Shown one piece after another: positions 18,353-28,827 of a stretch of 64,000 bases of DNA. Numbering within the stretch: the stretch's first letter is position 1; the number at the start of each line of letters is the position of its first letter. Both the position numbers and the translations under genes were made by a program. The notes under the pieces were generated by a model. It was given only the letters and a program-made list of their open reading frames with translations, did not search any database and was not told where the DNA came from. Origin of the DNA: Acinetobacter lwoffii (lineage in GTDB: Bacteria; Pseudomonadota; Gammaproteobacteria; Pseudomonadales; Moraxellaceae); the NCBI RefSeq assembly GCF_019343495.1, contig NZ_CP072549.1:1550001-1614000 (forward strand), given 5' to 3'.

Positions 18353-21046
18353 ATGAAAAAAAACAAATTGGTCGGATCTATGGGGGCTCCAACCGTTGGA
18401 AAAAAACTCATCAAATTAAGCGCGTTAAGCTTAAGCATGATGTGTCTTTCGCTGGCACATGCAGCAGATGAACCAGAAAACTCCGCTGCACAACCTACCA
18501 AGGTAGAGAAAGTGCGAGTTACTGGATCATCTATTAAAGGTGTAGCCGCACAAAGCGCCTCACCAATCACGATTATTAAAGGTGAAGATCTGGTGAATCA
18601 GGGGGTAACCACTGTAGAAGAAGCATTGATGAAAGTCAGTGCCAACCAAGCAAGTTATGTCACAGCACAAAATGTCGGTGCCAGTAATACCAGTGGTTCA
18701 ACAGCAAATTTACGTGGTCTTGGTTCGGATAAAACTTTAGTTTTAATTAATGGTCGCCGTGTTGCAAGCAGTGCATTTGGTACCGATTCAACCAACTTAA
18801 ACAACATCCCTCTCGCATTGGTAGAGCGCATTGAAGTCTTACGTGACGGCGCATCTGCAGTCTATGGTGCAGATGCAGTGGGTGGTGTAATCAACTTTAT
18901 TACGAAAAAGCAATATGAAGGCGTGGGCATTACTTTAGGTGGTCAAATTCCTGAAGAAAAAGGCGGCGAAAAAATTGACGTTTCGATTTTTGGGGGATAT
19001 GGCGATCTAGATGAACAGGGTTTTAATGTCTACGGTGTGATCGATTACCGAAAACAAGATACGATTTGGGCAAAAGACCGTAAAGTCAGCCGCCGTGGTG
19101 GGGTACTTCCTGAATTAGGAATTGATGGCAGTTCAGCAAATGCTTTCCCTGCAAACTTCTACGATCCTAATGGTGGTCCATTGGATGAAGATGGTAATCC
19201 TGAAGGGATATTAGGCAACCCTTATGGCGATGACTGTTTAAATACCAAAGATACTGTACCTGAAGATGGCTTCTGTTATCTAAATACCCAAACTGTTATT
19301 GGTATTGTGCCTGAACAAGAAAATCTTTCTGCATTAGGTCGTGCAACCTTCAAACTATCAGACAACTTTAATGCAATTGGTGAATATATCTATGCACGTG
19401 ATGAAGTAACCACTTCAATCGCGCCTGATGTTTATAGCCGTAGTGTGACCTTGCCTTATGCTAGTAAATATTATCCAGGTAAAGGCATTACCCCAGCATT
19501 TGATGGTTTGACGACTAACACCCTGCAACTGTATCTACGTTCACAAGGCGGCAACCGTGTTTCTAAGTCAATTAACGAATCGAACCGTATCTTTGCTGGG
19601 ATCGAAGGTGAAGCATACGGTTGGGACATGAACGGGGGTATCACTTACACAAAAAGTGAGGCAACCGATAGTTTCGTAAGTGGGTATTTAAACCGTAGTC
19701 GAGTTCAGGCTGCACTTGATAATGGAACTTTGAACCCATTTGGACCACAAGCGCCAGAGGATCAAGGTCTTTGGAACACTTTTGATGTCAAAGGCGATAC
19801 CAATCAGGCATCTTTAGATTCAACTACAATTGACTTTACCGTGAGTCGTCCAATCTACACACTTCCTGCAGGTGATGTTGGTTTTGCTTTCGGCGGTAGT
19901 TTCTCCAAACAAGACTGGGAAGCAACTGTAAATTCTGAAATTGTTGCTCAAGTTCCAGGTTCTGGTATTGATCCAAATAAACCAAAAAGCTCAGGCGATC
20001 GTGACATTAGCGCAGTATTCACTGAATTCCAAGTACCTTTATTGACCAACCTGGAATTACAGTTGGCTGCTCGTTATGATGACTATAGCGATTTTGGTGA
20101 CACCTTTAATCCTAAAGTGGCCTTACGCTGGGAACCAGTTAAAGAACTCATGTTCCGTACTTCTTACAGTACCGGTTTCCGTGCACCAAGCTTATATGAC
20201 GTCAATGCTCCTTCGGTCAGAACCTGGACTGGTGCAAGATATAACGACCCGATTCTTTGCCCGGGTGGTACACCAACTGAAACCAGATACCAAACTGAAT
20301 GTAATACCCAGTTTATCCGTACACAAGGCGGCAATTCTGAACTAGGTCCAGAAGAGTCAACATCTTACATGGCTGGTTTTGTCTTTGAACCGATCAAAAA
20401 CTTAGTTTTCACTGCCGATTACTACAATATCGAAATTGAAAACCTAATTGGAACGATTGGTGAATCATCAATTTTTGGTGATCCAGAAAAGTATGCTCAA
20501 TACTTTGTTCGTAATGCAGAAGGGCGTATTGACCATATCTCAACTAACTTGATTAACTCCGGTGGCTTGAAAACCCAAGGTATTGATTTGAGTTTGAACT
20601 ATCTTTCTCCAATGACGGCAACTGGCCGCTTCGGTTTTGGTATTGACGGTACTTATGTGATCAAAATGGATTACCAAAGCGAACCAGGCGGCGAGTGGGA
20701 AGGTTATGTCGGTGTTTATGATGACCCAGCAGTGGTTCGTTGGAAACATACTGCAAACGTGAACTGGTCTTATGAAAACTGGAGAATGGTGTTTGAACAA
20801 CAGTTCGTTCGTGGTTATGAAGACTATTCAGAAGAACGCGATGTTGCTGACTACACCGTATACAACATTTCTGGCACTTACAAAGGATTTAAAAATCTGG
20901 AGCTAACTGCCGGTATTAAAAATATGTTCGATGCAGAACCACCTGCCTCTGACGTAATGGATAACTTCCAATACGGTTATGACCCACGTTATAGCGATCC
21001 AACAGGCCGCGCTTACTTCTTACGTGGTACCTATAAATTCTTTTAA
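18353..21046 (+). CDS. TonB-dependent outer-membrane receptor
   Basis: Outer-membrane beta-barrel transporter with N-terminal plug, about 897 residues. The signal peptide ends at AHA/A (about residue 37). Next comes a TonB-box-like stretch KVEKVRVTGSSIKG. The plug follows, with the typical LRGLGSDKTLVLINGRR and IEVLRDGASAVYGADAVGGVINFIT motifs. The barrel ends in the terminal Phe of TYKFF needed for BAM insertion. Two Cys pairs in extracellular-loop-like regions may form disulfides. A GTG 12 bp upstream is also in frame, but the ATG at 18353 with AAGGG is preferred. The neighbouring peptide importer suggests peptides as cargo rather than siderophores; this is inference. Confidence 0.93.
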   Translation: MKKNKLVGSMGAPTVGKKLIKLSALSLSMMCLSLAHAADEPENSAAQPTKVEKVRVTGSSIKGVAAQSASPITIIKGEDLVNQGVTTVEEALMKVSANQASYVTAQNVGASNTSGSTANLRGLGSDKTLVLINGRRVASSAFGTDSTNLNNIPLALVERIEVLRDGASAVYGADAVGGVINFITKKQYEGVGITLGGQIPEEKGGEKIDVSIFGGYGDLDEQGFNVYGVIDYRKQDTIWAKDRKVSRRGGVLPELGIDGSSANAFPANFYDPNGGPLDEDGNPEGILGNPYGDDCLNTKDTVPEDGFCYLNTQTVIGIVPEQENLSALGRATFKLSDNFNAIGEYIYARDEVTTSIAPDVYSRSVTLPYASKYYPGKGITPAFDGLTTNTLQLYLRSQGGNRVSKSINESNRIFAGIEGEAYGWDMNGGITYTKSEATDSFVSGYLNRSRVQAALDNGTLNPFGPQAPEDQGLWNTFDVKGDTNQASLDSTTIDFTVSRPIYTLPAGDVGFAFGGSFSKQDWEATVNSEIVAQVPGSGIDPNKPKSSGDRDISAVFTEFQVPLLTNLELQLAARYDDYSDFGDTFNPKVALRWEPVKELMFRTSYSTGFRAPSLYDVNAPSVRTWTGARYNDPILCPGGTPTETRYQTECNTQFIRTQGGNSELGPEESTSYMAGFVFEPIKNLVFTADYYNIEIENLIGTIGESSIFGDPEKYAQYFVRNAEGRIDHISTNLINSGGLKTQGIDLSLNYLSPMTATGRFGFGIDGTYVIKMDYQSEPGGEWEGYVGVYDDPAVVRWKHTANVNWSYENWRMVFEQQFVRGYEDYSEERDVADYTVYNISGTYKGFKNLELTAGIKNMFDAEPPASDVMDNFQYGYDPRYSDPTGRAYFLRGTYKFF

Positions 21047-21056
21047 TTAATTACTT

Positions 21057-21090
21057 CGCAAACACTGCTGCCAAGCGGTGTTTGCGGTTT
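21057..21090 (+). terminator. hairpin between receptor gene and tonB
   Basis: Perfect 9-bp inverted repeat CGCAAACAC (21057-21065) and GTGTTTGCG (21078-21086) with a 12-nt loop, then only a short T-run (GTTTT). It is probably a partial terminator or mRNA-end stabiliser that would make receptor mRNA exceed tonB-exbBD mRNA. Confidence 0.55.
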
Positions 21091-21193
21091 TCCCCGTTTA
21101 ATTTTAGCCAAACAAAAAATAATGCTGCCTGTAATCAAAAAAAATTCTCATCAGTGCACTATTTCCTGTTTGTCTTAAATTCTAGGAGTCATG

Positions 21194-21895
21194 ATGGGCA
21201 CAAAGTTTGAAGACTTAGAAAAAAACTCCGCCAAAAAACTGACTGGTATTGGGGTCGTTGTTTTTTTGCATATCCTGGTTGGCCTGGTACTCATGGCTGG
21301 TATGGCAAAAGACATTATTAAACCAACGGAACAGCCAGTTGAGCTAATGATTATTCAAGATATTAAGCCGCCTGAACCTGAGCCACCAAAAGAAACACCA
21401 CCTGAACCACCAAAAATCGTGGAAAAAGTAGCACAAGTGCCTGAGGTGAAACCGGTTGAAAAAGTCGTTCCTGTACAGAAAACACTTCCAACACCAACCC
21501 AACCGACAACTGTTGCAGTACCTACTCCCGTTGCAGCGAGTCCTTCACCAAGTCCGGTAGCAGCACCGGCTCCAGTAGTCGCAGCCGCTCCAGCCCCAGC
21601 TCCTCCACCCGCTGGCGTAACTCGTGGTGTTTCACAAGGTGAAGCAGGTTGTAAACGCCCAGACTATCCACGTGATGCACTGATGAATGAAGAACAAGGT
21701 GAAGTCTTGATCTCTGTATATGTAAATACCACCGGCAAGGTCCAAGATGCCAAAGTGAAAAAGTCGAGCGGTAGTCGTGCGCTGGATCGTGCAGCATCCA
21801 AGGCCTTCAGCTTATGTACTTTCAAGCCGGCAATGAAAAATGGCGAACCGCAAGAATCTTGGTATGACATTCCATATGAATTTGTCCTTGACTAA
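21194..21895 (+). CDS. tonB: TonB energy-transducing protein
   Basis: Couples the inner-membrane proton motive force to the outer-membrane receptor. About 233 residues: a short cytoplasmic N-terminus, one membrane segment (about 17-38) containing the FLHILVG His typical of TonB, a Pro/Glu/Lys- then Pro/Ala-rich periplasmic spacer (about 55-142), and a C-terminal TonB domain ending in YDIPYEFVLD. Cys153 and Cys208 in that domain may pair. Of two adjacent ATGs (21191, 21194), the second is better spaced from AGGAG at 21184-21188. It is followed by exbB, exbD and exbD, a self-contained energising module for the adjacent receptor. Confidence 0.93.
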   Translation: MGTKFEDLEKNSAKKLTGIGVVVFLHILVGLVLMAGMAKDIIKPTEQPVELMIIQDIKPPEPEPPKETPPEPPKIVEKVAQVPEVKPVEKVVPVQKTLPTPTQPTTVAVPTPVAASPSPSPVAAPAPVVAAAPAPAPPPAGVTRGVSQGEAGCKRPDYPRDALMNEEQGEVLISVYVNTTGKVQDAKVKKSSGSRALDRAASKAFSLCTFKPAMKNGEPQESWYDIPYEFVLD

Positions 21896-21932
21896 CACAT
21901 ACAAAAGATAAAGAAAAATCAGGAGATCCACT

Positions 21933-22829
21933 ATGAAAAAATCATTCAAACCTTTAAAAAATATGACTGCTGCTGGTGTAATTGCCATGAGCACTTTATT
22001 ACCTCTGCAAACAGTTTTTGCAGAACAGTCCGCTACCCCCAATACCAGTGCTGTCACTGAAACAGTGGTAACAACACCTGCAACAGCGGCTACACCGACC
22101 CCGCCACCACTGCCTGCTGAAGCTAGCGATGAAAAAGCTGGATACAATCCTTATGGCCTAGAAGCCATGTGGAAAGAAGGTGATATTGTTTCTAAAATCA
22201 CTTTGTTTATTCTGGTGGTCATGTCGATCGGTACCTGGTACATCATGATCAGCAAATGTTTACAGCAAAGTAAGATCCGTAAGCAAGCCAAGGAAGCTGA
22301 ACACCAATTCTGGGAATCATCTTCTCTAGATAATGCAACCGAGAATCTGGATGAAGCCAGCGTCTACCGTTTTATTGCGGAAAAAGGGATTAAATCAACC
22401 AAAAATCATGGTGGCACATTACTTGAGCGTATTGATTTCAATACCTGGGTCACCATTTCGATTTCCCGTGCAATCGACAAAATCCAGAACCATCTGAGTG
22501 GTGGCCTGGCCTTCCTTGCGACAGTAGGTTCTACTGCGCCCTTTGTTGGCCTGTTTGGTACGGTTTGGGGTATCTATCACGCACTTACCGCGATTGGTGT
22601 TTCTGGTCAGGCTTCGATTGATAAAGTAGCAGGTCCAGTGGGTGAAGCACTGATCATGACAGCGATCGGTCTGGCAGTCGCAGTTCCTGCGGTACTCGGC
22701 TACAACTGGTTGACTCGCCGTAATAAAGCGGTCATGGAAGAAGTACGTACCTTTGGTTCTGATTTACACGCAGTATTACTCAGCGGCGAAATTACGACCA
22801 ACAATCCTGTTAATCGTGACGTGAAGTAA
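21933..22829 (+). CDS. exbB: ExbB proton-channel protein (MotA/TolQ/ExbB family)
   Basis: Forms the pentameric stator with ExbD that powers TonB. 298 residues. There is an additional N-terminal signal-like segment (about 8-30, ending VFAE) and a Thr/Pro/Ala-rich periplasmic stretch before the first canonical membrane helix at about 85-105. The other two helices (about 190-215 and 235-258) contain the conserved ATVGSTAPFVGLFGTVWGI and GEALIMTAIGLAVAVPAV motifs. The N-terminal extension is typical of the long ExbB type found with double ExbD. It is 38 bp after tonB and 17 bp before exbD. Confidence 0.94.
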   Translation: MKKSFKPLKNMTAAGVIAMSTLLPLQTVFAEQSATPNTSAVTETVVTTPATAATPTPPPLPAEASDEKAGYNPYGLEAMWKEGDIVSKITLFILVVMSIGTWYIMISKCLQQSKIRKQAKEAEHQFWESSSLDNATENLDEASVYRFIAEKGIKSTKNHGGTLLERIDFNTWVTISISRAIDKIQNHLSGGLAFLATVGSTAPFVGLFGTVWGIYHALTAIGVSGQASIDKVAGPVGEALIMTAIGLAVAVPAVLGYNWLTRRNKAVMEEVRTFGSDLHAVLLSGEITTNNPVNRDVK

Positions 22830-22845
22830 GAGTGAGGTATCAGCC

Positions 22846-23271
22846 ATGGGAATGATGGTCAATTCAAACGACAACGATGATGAGGTAATTGGAACCATTA
22901 ATACCACACCTTTGGTTGATATTATGCTGGTTCTGCTCATTATCTTCCTGATTACTGTACCGGTTGCCATTCATACCGTACCAGTCGATCTGCCAGAAGA
23001 ACGTAATGTCCCGTATGAAACCAAGCCAGAAAATGTTCAGCTGGCCGTCAATAAAACCGGCGATATTTTCTGGAATGAGTCTTATATCCCGGATAAGACG
23101 GTTTTACTGAGCCGATTACAGGCAGAAGCTCAAAAGCGACCTCAGCCTGAAGTGCATATCCGTGGTGATCAGTTAACACCTTATGAGGCAATTGATCAGG
23201 TGATTAGTACCACCCAACAGGCCGGTATCGGCAAAATTGCTTTTGTCACCACTCCGCCCGCTACACCTTAA
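22846..23271 (+). CDS. exbD: ExbD protein, first copy
   Basis: Membrane-anchored periplasmic partner of ExbB. 141 residues: a short acidic cytoplasmic N-terminus, then one membrane helix with the essential Asp in TPLVDIMLVLLIIF, and a periplasmic domain with VHIRGDQLTPYEAIDQVI. It is followed by a second exbD after 22 bp. The two copies differ enough in sequence to have distinct roles, as in other bacteria where two ExbD proteins accompany one TonB. Confidence 0.94.
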   Translation: MGMMVNSNDNDDEVIGTINTTPLVDIMLVLLIIFLITVPVAIHTVPVDLPEERNVPYETKPENVQLAVNKTGDIFWNESYIPDKTVLLSRLQAEAQKRPQPEVHIRGDQLTPYEAIDQVISTTQQAGIGKIAFVTTPPATP

Positions 23272-23292
23272 GCACAAAGAGGGATTAAGTTT

Positions 23293-23709
23293 ATGGGTAT
23301 GAATGTTGGTTCAAATCAAGACGATGATGTGATGTTAGATGTCAATATGACGCCACTAATTGATGTCATGCTGGTCTTGCTGATTATGTTTATTATCACA
23401 ATTCCTTTGCCGAATAACTCGATTAATATCGATCTACCGAATGGAACGCCTCCTGTAACCGATGAAAAACCGCCTGAGCTGGTGGAATTACGTCTGGATG
23501 CACAAGGTAAGATTTTCTGGAATGAACAGCCGGTAGCAAATACCCAAGCTCTGGAAAACTTTTTCAAGACAGTAGCGCAAAAAGTGGATCAGGATCAGAT
23601 TAAAATCAAGGCGGATCGTGCCACTGAATACAAGCATATTGCGATGGTCATGGCTGCAGCTCAACGGCTGGAAGTCAAAAAAATTGGCATTATGAGTAAC
23701 AACAACTAA
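23293..23709 (+). CDS. exbD: ExbD protein, second copy
   Basis: 138 residues with the same plan as the first copy: an acidic N-terminus (QDDDVMLDVNMTP), a membrane helix containing the conserved Asp in PLIDVMLVLLIMF, and a periplasmic domain with KADRATEYKHIAMVMAAAQ. It is the last gene of the receptor-tonB-exbB-exbD-exbD unit and is followed directly by a strong terminator. In Xanthomonas a second ExbD is dispensable for iron uptake but needed for other functions; whether that holds here is unknown. Confidence 0.93.
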   Translation: MGMNVGSNQDDDVMLDVNMTPLIDVMLVLLIMFIITIPLPNNSINIDLPNGTPPVTDEKPPELVELRLDAQGKIFWNEQPVANTQALENFFKTVAQKVDQDQIKIKADRATEYKHIAMVMAAAQRLEVKKIGIMSNNN

Positions 23710-23723
23710 GCATTTTCAAGATA

Positions 23724-23755
23724 TAAAAAAACCCAGCATGTGCTGGGTTTTTTAT
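23724..23755. terminator. terminator after exbD2, shared with the ferritin gene
   Basis: Stem ACCCAGC/GCTGGGT (23731-23737 and 23742-23748) with loop ATGT, flanked by an A-run and a T-run, between convergent genes. It probably works in both directions. Confidence 0.92.
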
Positions 23756-23765
23756 TCATTCGGTT

Positions 23766-24230
23766 TTACATCTGTGACTGAATATAATTTTGCAAACCAA
23801 TCAGTTCGATTAAACGCAATTGTTTTTCTAGCCAGTAAGTATGGTCTTCTTCGGTATCCGACATTTGCTGGCGTAACATATCACGGCTGATATAGTCACC
23901 TTTCTCTTCGCACAGTTTGATGCCCTGCGCCAGTTTTTCCCGCACATGATATTCAAGTTTTAGATCAGCTTTCAGGCAGCTCACCACATCCTCGCCAATC
24001 TCAACGTCATCGCGCTGCATGTTTGGCGTTCCTTCAAGGAACAGAACACGACGGATAATCGCATCCGCATGCTGGGACTCTTCTTGCATTTCGTGATCAA
24101 TACGTTCAAAGATTTTGGTCAATCCCCAATCTTCATACATACGAGAGTGAATCAAGTATTGGTCACGAGCAGCCAGTTCGCCACCGATCAACATATTTAA
24201 ATAATCTACGACTTCTGGATTTCCGCGCAT
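23766..24230 (-). CDS. bfr: bacterioferritin-family iron-storage protein, FtnA type lacking the haem ligand
   Basis: 24-mer iron-storage protein with a ferroxidase centre, 154 residues. Ferroxidase ligands Glu18, Glu51 and His54 are in place, as are a Glu near 92 and the EEDH motif near 125. Position 52, which is the Met that binds haem between subunits in true bacterioferritin, is Ser here (EESQHAD). The protein closely resembles Pseudomonas FtnA (formerly BfrA), which also lacks this Met, so it is probably haem-free or bound to a haem-bearing partner. Monocistronic, divergent from the SDR gene. Confidence 0.92.
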   Translation of the reverse strand: MRGNPEVVDYLNMLIGGELAARDQYLIHSRMYEDWGLTKIFERIDHEMQEESQHADAIIRRVLFLEGTPNMQRDDVEIGEDVVSCLKADLKLEYHVREKLAQGIKLCEEKGDYISRDMLRQQMSDTEEDHTYWLEKQLRLIELIGLQNYIQSQM

Positions 24231-24572
24231 TTGAATAACTCCCTACCTGTATTTTGCTATTATGGCGAAAAGCAATTGAATTTGCAAAGCTTAACCATGG
24301 TTAAATATTTGATTTTTATATAATTAAAATGAGAAGTACTTGCATTTACACTTCGTTCTTAATGAAATCCCATTTATAAAACAACACTTTGCATTTTCAT
24401 TACGCTTGGCAATAACCTAAAACCGGCAAATAAACACATGCGTTAAAATTTGTAAATCTTAATTTTGACCAGACAGATTCATTCTTTTTGTATAAACATC
24501 ACTGCATTGGCGTACTTCATGCTTAAATTTCGCTTATCATTCACACAAATTTAAAACAACAACGGTTCCGAT
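24231..24572. promoter_or_regulatory. divergent promoter region, ferritin / SDR reductase
   Basis: 342 bp, AT-rich, with no gene. A perfect 14-bp palindrome TTAACCATGGTTAA at 24291-24304, about 60 bp before the ferritin start, is a candidate operator. No clear Fur box was seen. Confidence 0.5.
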
Positions 24573-25640
24573 ATGACACATCCACAAACAACAGCGCCTG
24601 TTCTGGTTACCGGTGCATCGGGTTATATTGCCAGCTGGGTCATCCAGAAATTACTCACGCAAGGCTATACTGTACATGCCACGGTACGTGACCTAAATAA
24701 AAGTAAAAGCTTTGCCCATTTAGAAAAAATTGCCGACAGCACACCGGGAACTCTCAAGTTATTTCAGGCCAATTTATTAAGCCCAGGTTCTTTTGATCAG
24801 GCGATGCAAGGTTGTGAAATTGTCTTTCATATGGCCTCACCTTTTGTGGTCACCAACTATAAAGATGCAGTCAAAGATATTATCGAACCTGCGGTGTTAG
24901 GCACTGAAAATGTACTGAATAGTGTCAATCAGACTGAATCAGTGAAACGCGTGATCGTGACATCGAGTATCGCATCCACCTATGGCGATGCCATTGATAT
25001 TCTACAAACTAAAAATAACAGTTTTGATGAATCACACTGGAATACCACCAGTTCGGCCACGCATCAGCCTTATCCTTATTCCAAAGTCATGGCAGAGCGT
25101 AAAGCCTGGGAAATGGCTGAAGCACAAGATCGCTGGGATCTAGTCTGTATCAATCCTGCACTGGTTTTTGGTCAATCCTTAACCCCAAATACCCAATCTG
25201 GCAGTGTAGAAGTCCTGCAACAGTTTGCCAATGGTATGACTTTACTTGGCGTTCCACCGATGTGGAATGGCGTGGTCGATGTTCAGGATGTCGCTGAAGC
25301 GCATATCCGTGCGGCGTTTAATCCGCAAGCGCATGGCCGTTATATCATTTGTAGTGAAAGCTTGAGCCTGCTGGAAATGGGCCAAATTCTACGGGCGCAT
25401 TTTGGCAATAAATTTCCGTTCCCACGCAATCAATTGCCGAAGGCAGCTTTCAAAATGTTCGGGCCTGTAGCAGGCTTTAGCCGCAAATTTGTAGAGTTGA
25501 ATATGGGTTATCCAATTTTCTTTAATGCCCAGAAAAGTAAAGATGAGCTCGGCATTGAGTATCGTCCGGTGAAAGAAAGTCTGGTGGATCATTTCCAGCA
25601 ATTGCTCGATGATGGTGTCGTGAAAAAATATATTCCTTAA
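24573..25640 (+). CDS. NAD(P)-dependent extended SDR, dihydroflavonol-reductase-like
   Basis: Extended short-chain dehydrogenase of 355 residues. The cofactor motif VTGASGYIASWV (about residues 13-24) and the catalytic pair YPYSKVMAERKAWE (Tyr and Lys near 168-172) are clear. The family includes dihydroflavonol-4-reductases, cinnamoyl-CoA reductases and bacterial aldehyde reductases. The natural substrate here cannot be read from sequence; an aldehyde or ketone is likely. It stands alone, divergent from the ferritin gene and followed by a strong terminator. Confidence 0.88.
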   Translation: MTHPQTTAPVLVTGASGYIASWVIQKLLTQGYTVHATVRDLNKSKSFAHLEKIADSTPGTLKLFQANLLSPGSFDQAMQGCEIVFHMASPFVVTNYKDAVKDIIEPAVLGTENVLNSVNQTESVKRVIVTSSIASTYGDAIDILQTKNNSFDESHWNTTSSATHQPYPYSKVMAERKAWEMAEAQDRWDLVCINPALVFGQSLTPNTQSGSVEVLQQFANGMTLLGVPPMWNGVVDVQDVAEAHIRAAFNPQAHGRYIICSESLSLLEMGQILRAHFGNKFPFPRNQLPKAAFKMFGPVAGFSRKFVELNMGYPIFFNAQKSKDELGIEYRPVKESLVDHFQQLLDDGVVKKYIP

Positions 25641-25650
25641 TCTTTCTATG

Positions 25651-25680
25651 CGAAAAAGCCACCCGAAGGTGGCTTTTTTA
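25651..25680. terminator. terminator after the SDR gene
   Basis: Stem GCCACC/GGTGGC (25658-25663 and 25668-25673) with CGAA loop, an A-run before and a T-run after. It lies between convergent genes and is likely bidirectional (SDR and ligA). Confidence 0.92.
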
Positions 25681-25711
25681 ACTCTTATTCTTTCATGAAA
25701 TATCCAGAGAT

Positions 25712-27802
<2,091 letters not shown>

Positions 27803-27860
27803 TTAGCTATTATAAAAATTGCAGTCTACAGATTCAACTTGGAGATTGAACAAAGCAGCC

Positions 27861-28826
27861 TTAAACTACCGTACCTTGTCCAGCACGATAATCAATGGCC
27901 TGATGGCGCCAGAATTCACGTAATTGTGGAGTAAATTCCTGCTGGTTCTGGTCATAGACCAGACCATCCACTTCACGGGCAATCAGACGTGAAATACTGT
28001 CCATGGTATCAAACGCATTTTGTACATCGCTATGCGGTAAAGCCAGGAAGAATGCCAGACCTTTCACTTCCTGAGTTGATAGGGTTTCCAGATCAAAGCC
28101 TTCCATTCCAGTATCGGTCATTTGCAATACCGAGAACAGCAGTTTTGAACCGTCTTCACTATAACGGTGGAAACAGGCCAATTCGCCATAACGCAGGCCA
28201 TATTTTAGTAAAACTTTCAGGGTTTTATCACCTGAAAGTACACGGCCTTGCGGATAGATATGCAAAGAAATAATGGTTTCAGCATTGGACAAAGCACTTT
28301 CTTCATCCACTATTTTTTGCTCATGCAGATGTGCATCCAGAATACTACTTTCATCATTAAATTCAGAAATTTCTGCTTTTTCGATGTTGCTGTTCAGGCT
28401 GAATTCAGGCGTTTCTTCCTTGGTTTCAGTCTGGCTATTCTCCCTCTCTGCTTTTACTTGCGGAATATCTGCTGCCGTTCCTACCGACTTTGCCACTCCT
28501 TCAGCTTCTGTTGACGGGACAACTGCAAGAGTTTCGACCGCTGCCGGCTCAATCGGAGTTGATTCAGCCTTGTGAAATACTGAAGGCTTTTCAGGAGCCG
28601 GTTCATCTATACCCAGGCTTGGCTCGATACGATCAGATTCGACATCCTGTTGTGCCAATTGAGAACGTACATGCCTTGGAATGATCGGTGTCTGGCTATC
28701 CGGGTCAATATGCAGGTTGGCATCCAGTGAAGGTACAGCCTCTACAGGTTTTTTGAACAGCATTCTTATACCAAACAGCATAATCACAATTGCGATAACA
28801 ATCCCGATAATGGTGGTGATTTCCAT
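27861..28826 (-). CDS. zipA: cell division protein ZipA
   Basis: Inner-membrane protein that anchors and bundles FtsZ at the division site. 321 residues: an N-terminal membrane helix (about 3-22) facing outwards, a long acidic and Pro/Glu-rich cytoplasmic linker (about 30-185), and a C-terminal ZipA globular domain (about 188-310; begins ISLHIYPQGRVLSGD). The start codon lies 1 bp from the smc stop, so it is coexpressed with smc. Confidence 0.93.
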   Translation of the reverse strand: MEITTIIGIVIAIVIMLFGIRMLFKKPVEAVPSLDANLHIDPDSQTPIIPRHVRSQLAQQDVESDRIEPSLGIDEPAPEKPSVFHKAESTPIEPAAVETLAVVPSTEAEGVAKSVGTAADIPQVKAERENSQTETKEETPEFSLNSNIEKAEISEFNDESSILDAHLHEQKIVDEESALSNAETIISLHIYPQGRVLSGDKTLKVLLKYGLRYGELACFHRYSEDGSKLLFSVLQMTDTGMEGFDLETLSTQEVKGLAFFLALPHSDVQNAFDTMDSISRLIAREVDGLVYDQNQQEFTPQLREFWRHQAIDYRAGQGTVV

Positions 28827-28827
28827 A

